Part shown: positions 1-5,588 of the stretch, in pieces
Layout: every line of letters begins with the position of its first letter
Position numbering within the stretch: the stretch's first letter is position 1
From: Spartobacteria bacterium
GTDB lineage: Bacteria; Verrucomicrobiota; Verrucomicrobiia; Chthoniobacterales; Chthoniobacteraceae
Assembly: GCA_025355595.1 (NCBI GenBank)
Contig: JANXZI010000178.1
Coordinates: 1 to 5,588, forward strand
Direction of reading: 5' to 3'
DNA: 5,588 nt
Program-made: the position numbers and the translations under genes
Notes under the pieces: model-generated
The model's database searches: none
Told to the model about the DNA's origin: nothing
Seen by the model: only the letters and a program-made list of their open reading frames with translations

Positions 1-474
1 CGCGTGCGCCGCGCCGAGCGATCCGGGCCGGTGTCCTTCGAGCAGTTGGTTGAAATGATCCGTCAGCTTTTTGTCCGTCGCCTTGTCAAAGCCGGGCGGG
101 CCTCCGAGTCCGAGTCCCTTGAACGCATCGGGATTCTTCTCCTTCATCAGCCGCAGCAGCTCGGGCAGCTCCGCCTTCTTCAGTTCATCCGCGGGCACGC
201 CCTGTTTTTCGAGCACGCCACGCAGAAGCGACAGCAGCGCCTTCGCCTCCATCTTCAGCATCCCGCCGTTGTCCTCCGCGCGCTTGCGGAGTTCGTCGAT
301 CAGATCGGCTGCGCCTTTTTCCGAAGCATTAGGTTTCTCAGCCGGCTTGGGAGCTGCCTGCGGTTTCGCATCGGGGGCCGGCGTCGGGTCGGGCTTGGAA
401 TCCGGAGCCTTCTTGATGGCCCCGTGGAGCGAGCCGGTGGCGAGCAGTGCGGCGATGATGAATGTGCGAATCAT
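1..474 (-). CDS. Exported protein of unknown function, N-terminal part (runs off the left edge)
   Basis: I do not recognise this gene. Reading the minus strand from the ATG at 474-472 gives 158 residues with no stop before the window edge, so the C-terminus is missing. Residues 1-19 look like a Sec signal peptide: Arg3, a hydrophobic core (FIIAALLATG) and a probable cut after LHGA. Residues 20-50 are a Pro/Lys/Ala linker. Residues 53-115 are rich in Leu, Glu and Lys and are predicted by eye to be amphipathic helices. A Gly-rich turn (GLGLGGPPGF, about 120-129) and another helical stretch follow. It lies 54 bases downstream of the protease gene on the same strand, so the two are probably co-transcribed and both products leave the cytoplasm. 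No Shine-Dalgarno sequence precedes the ATG. The missing part could hold a second protease-like domain, but nothing visible proves this. The gene is well supported by strand continuity and the signal peptide; its function is unknown. Confidence 0.72.
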   Translation of the reverse strand, partial: MIRTFIIAALLATGSLHGAIKKAPDSKPDPTPAPDAKPQAAPKPAEKPNASEKGAADLIDELRKRAEDNGGMLKMEAKALLSLLRGVLEKQGVPADELKKAELPELLRLMKEKNPDAFKGLGLGGPPGFDKATDKKLTDHFNQLLEGHRPGSLGAAHA

Positions 475-528
475 GGTGTGCTGGGTTTTCGGATCGTGTG
501 CGGGAAGGTGGCGGATCTCGTGATGTGC

Positions 529-1539
529 TTACGGCTTTTTCGGCGTCGGCAGCGGCTCCATCCGCTTCAGCATCTCGGCTTCGGAAACGAGGATGACTTC
601 CGTCTTCCGCTCGTCAGCCCCGCGCCGGTACGCGACCGCGAGCTTCTCGCCCGCCTTGCATTTTTTCAGCTTGTCGGCAACTGCCTTGGGCGTCGGCATG
701 TCCTCGCCGCCAAGTTTCAGGATCACATCGCCCGCCTTCACGCCGGCTGCGGCGAGCGGGGATCTCGGCTGCACTTCCTTCAGCAGCGCGCTTCCGCCCG
801 CGGGGTCGAACACCGCGCCGAGCACCGCCGGGCCGGTCACGCGCTGGCCGGGACGCACGGGCGGACGGCCCCACGTTTTTCCCTCGAGCATTTTGTCCCA
901 CGACACCTTCGCGGCGTTCACGGGCGCATCGCGATTATAGCTCAGGCTCTCCGAGATGGACGAGTGGATGCCGACGACTTTTCCCTCGAGATCAAACAGT
1001 GGCCCGCCCGAGTCGCCGCCGATCAGCGTGCAGTCGCTCACGAGGAAGCCGCCTGCATTCTTCTGGCTGATGCGCCCGATGCGCGCCGGCGGCGGACGCC
1101 GGATGTCGAACCCGCCGGGATGCCCGAGCGCGATGACGATGGTCGTCTGATCCAGCTTGTCCGAATCGCCCATCTGCGCGACGGGATATTTTCCCGGCTC
1201 GATGATTTTCGCGAGGCCCACGTCGCGATTGTAGTCCGCCCCGAGCACCTTGCACTTCGCCTGCTTCCCGTCGGGGAAAACGACGGTCATCGTCTCATTG
1301 CCATAAGTCACGTGGCCCGCCGTGAGGATGAGCCCGTCTTCCGTGACGATGGTCCCCGAGCCCGAGCCCGGCACCTTCGTGCCGACCAGCGCGACCACCG
1401 AAGGCGTATTTTTTGACACGAGTGCCTTCACCTTTGCCTCCATGCCCTTCATCTCCGCGACGGTGAATGCGAACGCCGTGTGCGCCGTGCAAAACGCGAT
1501 GGCCAGAAACGTGGAGAGGATGCGGAGGGGTGCGGTCAT
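529..1539 (-). CDS. HtrA-like (S1C) trypsin-type serine protease with one PDZ domain, exported
   Basis: This encodes a secreted or periplasmic serine endopeptidase of the DegP/HtrA type, a family that degrades or checks misfolded envelope proteins. With the start at 1539 it has 336 residues. Residues 1-24 are a signal peptide ending in AFA. The protease domain follows, with the full chymotrypsin-fold triad: His76 in LTAGHV, Asp106 in NRDVGLAKI and Ser177 in GGDSGGPL, and also the GHPGGF loop near 139-144. A single PDZ domain covers about 239-319 (SPLAAAGVKAGDVILKLGG is its core), and a short Lys/Pro tail ends the protein. The open frame extends to an ATG at 1605, but that start would put 22 polar residues before the signal peptide and would cover a possible promoter, so I prefer 1539. 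DegP itself has two PDZ domains; this layout is closer to DegS-type or short HtrA proteins, but the apparently cleavable signal argues against a membrane anchor. The specific substrate is unknown. Confidence 0.93.
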   Translation of the reverse strand: MTAPLRILSTFLAIAFCTAHTAFAFTVAEMKGMEAKVKALVSKNTPSVVALVGTKVPGSGSGTIVTEDGLILTAGHVTYGNETMTVVFPDGKQAKCKVLGADYNRDVGLAKIIEPGKYPVAQMGDSDKLDQTTIVIALGHPGGFDIRRPPPARIGRISQKNAGGFLVSDCTLIGGDSGGPLFDLEGKVVGIHSSISESLSYNRDAPVNAAKVSWDKMLEGKTWGRPPVRPGQRVTGPAVLGAVFDPAGGSALLKEVQPRSPLAAAGVKAGDVILKLGGEDMPTPKAVADKLKKCKAGEKLAVAYRRGADERKTEVILVSEAEMLKRMEPLPTPKKP

Positions 1540-1556
1540 GCGGTGGGCGGGTGTGG

Positions 1557-1589
1557 AATAAATGCGGAACGCACTCAGAGTTTTGTCAA
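1557..1589 (-). promoter_or_regulatory. Possible sigma70 promoter of the protease gene
   Basis: On the minus strand a perfect -35 hexamer, TTGACA, occupies 1589-1584. An AT-rich stretch reading CATTTATT (1564-1557) lies 19-21 bases downstream and is the only candidate -10. The spacing is longer than the ideal 17 and the -10 is poor, so this is tentative. Initiation here would leave a leader of about 10 bases before the ATG at 1539, in keeping with the missing Shine-Dalgarno sequence. Confidence 0.33.
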
Positions 1590-1662
1590 AATAATCGTCA
1601 ATCACCCCGCGCGCAAGTGTCGTGCTCGGTCGGCTTGGCTCCGCTTTTGGAGGAAAAAAAGC

Positions 1663-1707
1663 ATGATACTTTGCGCCTTCGCGTCTTTGCGTGACCCATC
1701 ATGGTGA
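1663..1707 (+). CDS. Candidate 14-codon leader ORF upstream of dnaG (doubtful)
   Basis: The ORF reads MILCAFASLRDPSW and then TGA. It is preceded by GGAGG at 1649-1653, nine bases before the ATG, the only textbook Shine-Dalgarno arrangement seen ahead of a start in this window. Its codons 3-10 fall on the 8-base tandem repeat, so the peptide may be only a by-product of that repeat. It ends 103 bases before dnaG. The GGAGG can pair with CTCC at 1639-1642 through a six-base loop. The peptide has no run of a single amino acid that would suggest an attenuator. Translation is unproven and the call is weak. Confidence 0.2.
   Translation: MILCAFASLRDPSW
1669..1692. repeat. Three tandem 8-base units, CTTYGCGY
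   Basis: Three adjacent octamers read CTTTGCGC (1669-1676), CTTCGCGT (1677-1684) and CTTTGCGT (1685-1692). They match each other at six or seven of eight positions. From general familiarity, intergenic runs of this flavour (reverse strand ACGCAAAG/ACGCGAAG) recur in many environmental bacterial genomes, so this may be one copy of a dispersed element that extends beyond the octamers. Only this one copy is seen in the window. Confidence 0.6.
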
Positions 1708-1767
1708 AGGTTCCGCGATGCTCTTCAGCCTGCTGACTTTTAACTCGGACACAGCACCGGGGCGCGC

Positions 1768-1796
1768 TTGACACACTGCCCGCCACGCTCGTCACT
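1768..1796 (+). promoter_or_regulatory. Weak promoter candidate upstream of dnaG
   Basis: A perfect TTGACA lies at 1768-1773. The hexamer 17 bases downstream is GTCACT (1791-1796), which matches the sigma70 -10 consensus at only two positions. If used, transcription would start within about 10 bases of the dnaG ATG. The -35 is convincing by eye but the -10 is not, so this may be chance. Confidence 0.22.
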
Positions 1797-1810
1797 CGCG
1801 TCCCGAAAAA

Positions 1811-3613
1811 ATGCCCCAGATTCCGCAGGAAATCATTGAGCAGATCGCCGCGGCGAACGACATCGTCGAGGTGATCGGCGGGTATTTTCCGCTGCGCAGG
1901 ATGGGCGGCACTTTCAAGGCGCTGTGCCCTTTTCACAACGAACGCACGCCGTCCTTCAACGTGAATCCGCACCGGCAGATTTTCAAATGTTTCGGCTGCG
2001 GCGCGGGTGGCTCGGTGTTCCGGTTTGTGATGGATTACGAGCACCTCGATTTCGTCGCGGCGGTGCGCAAGCTTGCGGACAAGGCGGGCATCAAAATCCC
2101 CGAGGCCGAAATGTCGCAGGCCGACTACGAGCGCGCCGATCTTCGCCGTCGGCTGCTCTCGCTGCACGCGGATGCGGCGGAATATTTCCACCAGCAACTC
2201 ATGCGCGGAAAATCGGCGGACGCGGCGCGCGACTACATGAAAAAGCGCGGGCTGAACGCCGAGGTTGCGAAGTCGTGGAAGATCGGCTTTGCGCCGGACT
2301 CGTGGGACGGCCTGCTCGCGCCGATGCGCGAGCGCGGCTACTCGGAGATGGAGCTAAAGGAGAGCGGACTTTTCTCGACGGGCGACGACGGGAGTAAAAT
2401 GTATGATCGATTTCGCGGCCGCGTGATGTTCCCGATCTGCAACGACACCGGCGAGGTGATCGCCTTCAGCGGGCGCGTGCTTTTTGCCGAGCAGAGTCCG
2501 GCAAAGTACGTGAACTCACCGGAGACGCCGCTGTTCACGAAGGGCAACGTGCTCTTCGGCCTGAACAAGTCGAAGCGCGCGCTCATCGCGGCAAAGCAGG
2601 CCATCGTGTGCGAGGGGCAGGTGGATCTGATTACCGCGTTCGAGGCCGGCGTGCAGAATGTGATCGCGGCGCAGGGCACGGCGTTCACCGACCGGCAGGC
2701 GCGCATCTTGAAACGCTACGTGGACGAAGTGGTGATGTGTTTCGACGCGGACAACGCGGGTGTGAAGGCGACCAAAAGCTCGCTGCCGCACCTCCTCGCC
2801 GAGGGCTTGCTCGTGCGCGTGATGACGCTGCCGCAGGGCGACGATCCGGATTCGCTGATCCGCTCGCAGGGTGCGGAGGCCTTCCGCGAGCGCGTCGCGG
2901 CATCGAAGGATTTCTTCGATCACCAGATCCATCGGCTCGTGAGCGTGCCGGACTTCGCGACGCCACGCGGGAAAATTGCCGCGGCGCGGGAGCTCGCAGA
3001 GCTGCTCGCCTTCATCCCCGAAGGCATCACCCGCGAAGCCGTGCTGAACAACGCCGCGATGCGCCTCGGATTCAGCCCGCAGGATCTGCGCGTGCTCATC
3101 AAGCGCGTCCCGCAGCGCGCCGCGCTCGACGAGGAAAATGCGGAGCCGCAGCGCGCTGAAGCGATCACGCTCGACCCGACGAAGGAATGGATCGCCCTCC
3201 TCGCGCTCCGCAGCCCCGCCGCGCGCATGTGGCTCCAGGCGCAGGGCTGCGACCGCGTGCTGGACGACGGCCAGCCCGATTCCGCGCTGCTGCTGAAAGT
3301 GCTCGACGCCGATTTCCGTGCGGACGAGCCCTCATCCGTGAACGCATGGCTCGCGACGCTCGATGCCGCCGAGGAGTCCGCGCTTTCCTCGCTGCTCGAG
3401 CGCGCCGTGCCGCCCGAGGCCCGCGTCGTCGCCGAGGACTGCTGGCACGAGCTGGAGCGCCGCGTCCTCTTGCGCAAAAGGCAGGCGATCGAGGCGCAAC
3501 TGCGCGCCCCCGGCCTCTCAATCGAGGACATGGGGCGACTGCACACGCAGGTGCTCGACCTCCAGCGCCAGCTCGCCGCACTCCCCCCGCCGCGCTCGCC
3601 GAAACCGGTGTGA
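1811..3613 (+). CDS. dnaG: DNA primase DnaG
   Basis: DnaG synthesises the RNA primers for chromosomal replication and works with the replicative helicase at the fork. The 600-residue length is normal for the family. The N-terminal CHC2 zinc finger has ligands Cys39, His42, Cys60 and Cys63 (CPFH and CFGC). The core follows, with the conserved YDRFRGRVMFPI segment near 198-209. The toprim acidic residues are Glu268 in CEGQVD, Asp311 and Asp313 in FDADNAG, and Asp345/Asp347 in GDDPDSL. Residues from about 380 to the end are a more variable, mostly helical region in the position of the helicase-interaction domain. The family usually reads EGYMD where this protein has EGQVD. The ATG at 1811 starts directly at the conserved IPQEIIEQI helix, so the start is secure, although no Shine-Dalgarno sequence precedes it (CCCGAAAAA). 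rpoD follows on the same strand after 144 bases. Confidence 0.97.
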   Translation: MPQIPQEIIEQIAAANDIVEVIGGYFPLRRMGGTFKALCPFHNERTPSFNVNPHRQIFKCFGCGAGGSVFRFVMDYEHLDFVAAVRKLADKAGIKIPEAEMSQADYERADLRRRLLSLHADAAEYFHQQLMRGKSADAARDYMKKRGLNAEVAKSWKIGFAPDSWDGLLAPMRERGYSEMELKESGLFSTGDDGSKMYDRFRGRVMFPICNDTGEVIAFSGRVLFAEQSPAKYVNSPETPLFTKGNVLFGLNKSKRALIAAKQAIVCEGQVDLITAFEAGVQNVIAAQGTAFTDRQARILKRYVDEVVMCFDADNAGVKATKSSLPHLLAEGLLVRVMTLPQGDDPDSLIRSQGAEAFRERVAASKDFFDHQIHRLVSVPDFATPRGKIAAARELAELLAFIPEGITREAVLNNAAMRLGFSPQDLRVLIKRVPQRAALDEENAEPQRAEAITLDPTKEWIALLALRSPAARMWLQAQGCDRVLDDGQPDSALLLKVLDADFRADEPSSVNAWLATLDAAEESALSSLLERAVPPEARVVAEDCWHELERRVLLRKRQAIEAQLRAPGLSIEDMGRLHTQVLDLQRQLAALPPPRSPKPV

Positions 3614-3757
3614 TGATGGGCTCGAAATAAAGTTGGAAGCAGCCCTTGACCTGCCGCGCCTGGCTCCCCATATTCAGCGGCCTTTTTCCCATCGCGCTTT
3701 CGGAGGTCATCCGAGGCGTCCGAGGGCGAGAATGTAATTTAGAATTCCTTCGTGGAC
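3614..3757 (+). other. dnaG-rpoD intergenic region with a possible overlapping terminator
   Basis: The gap is 144 bases. It holds the promoter candidate at 3646-3674. GCCGC (3653-3657) can pair with GCGGC (3677-3681), followed directly by CTTTTT (3682-3687), which resembles a weak intrinsic terminator, but the loop is 19 bases and the stem only five. GGGCT (3618-3622) can also pair with AGCCC (3641-3645) across an 18-base loop. Both structures overlap or abut the promoter and neither is strong. Bases 3731-3750 are AT-rich, and no Shine-Dalgarno sequence is present before the rpoD ATG. Confidence 0.45.
3646..3674 (+). promoter_or_regulatory. Probable sigma70 promoter of rpoD
   Basis: A -35 hexamer TTGACC (3646-3651; five of six consensus bases) is followed after exactly 17 bases by CATATT (3669-3674; four of six). 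The predicted start is near 3681, giving a leader of about 77 bases. It lies wholly in the dnaG-rpoD gap and points at rpoD, so it would let the housekeeping sigma factor be made apart from dnaG, and possibly by its own product. This is the best promoter match in the window, but it is unconfirmed. Confidence 0.5.

Positions 3758-5588
<1,831 letters not shown>

Larger units (their letters stand above)
1606..1810. other. Divergent intergenic region between the protease gene and dnaG
   Basis: These 205 bases (271 if counted from the preferred protease start at 1539) separate the divergent genes. They contain a three-copy 8-base tandem repeat at 1669-1692, a strong GGAGG at 1649-1653 ahead of a 14-codon ORF (1663-1707), and a TTGACA at 1768-1773. 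A small hairpin is possible in which CTCC (1639-1642) pairs with GGAG (1649-1652). I see no tRNA, no DnaA-box cluster and no obvious riboswitch. rpsU, the usual upstream neighbour of dnaG in the macromolecular synthesis operon, is absent. Confidence 0.7.

Noticed and set aside
4..1416. A 470-codon open frame on the plus strand, and a 150-codon frame at 71-523
   Set aside because: Both lie antisense to the two exported-protein genes. Their translations are rich in Arg, His and Leu or in Ser and Phe, with no recognisable motif, as expected for the antisense of GC-rich coding DNA. The minus strand carries the signal peptides, catalytic triad and PDZ domain.
1540..1810. Replication origin or RNA gene in the divergent gap
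   Set aside because: No DnaA-box cluster, AT-rich unwinding stretch, tRNA cloverleaf or large stable hairpin is visible.
1598..2197. A 199-codon minus-strand frame across the dnaG upstream gap and 5' end
   Set aside because: It overlaps the zinc finger coding region of dnaG, has no motif, and its end runs through the tandem repeat.
3653..3687. Strong intrinsic terminator after dnaG
   Set aside because: The GCCGC/GCGGC stem is only five pairs with a 19-base loop, and it coincides with the better supported rpoD promoter. It is kept only as a weak possibility in the gap entry.

Overview
The window is GC-rich bacterial chromosome with four protein genes, two of them cut by the window ends. The left half carries two genes on the minus strand: an HtrA-like (S1C) trypsin-type protease with one PDZ domain, followed 54 bases downstream by the N-terminal part of a second exported protein. 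The right half carries two genes on the plus strand: a complete DnaG primase and most of a group 1 sigma factor (RpoD). The two pairs diverge from a 271-base gap (1540-1810) when the protease start preferred here is used.

The style of RpoD (regions 1.1, 1.2, a non-conserved insert and regions 2-4, with a very lysine-rich N-terminus), the DnaG toprim variant, the near absence of Shine-Dalgarno sequences and the exported PDZ protease suggest a Verrucomicrobiota/PVC-type organism. This is an impression from protein style and not a demonstrated placement.

The dnaG-rpoD order is the core of the classical macromolecular synthesis operon (rpsU-dnaG-rpoD). Here rpsU is not upstream; its place is taken by the divergent protease gene. 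A plausible sigma70 promoter (TTGACC, 17 bases, CATATT) in the dnaG-rpoD gap suggests that rpoD can be transcribed on its own. DnaG primes replication, RpoD directs housekeeping transcription, and the protease probably acts on envelope proteins; the protease has no evident functional tie to the other two.

Most of the window is ordinary housekeeping sequence. The parts that merit a second look are the acid-free, histone-H1-like extension of RpoD with its in-frame slippery A-rich heptamers, and the dnaG upstream gap, which holds a three-copy 8-base tandem repeat inside the only SD-preceded mini-ORF of the window. I found no RNA gene, CRISPR array, insertion sequence or phage module.
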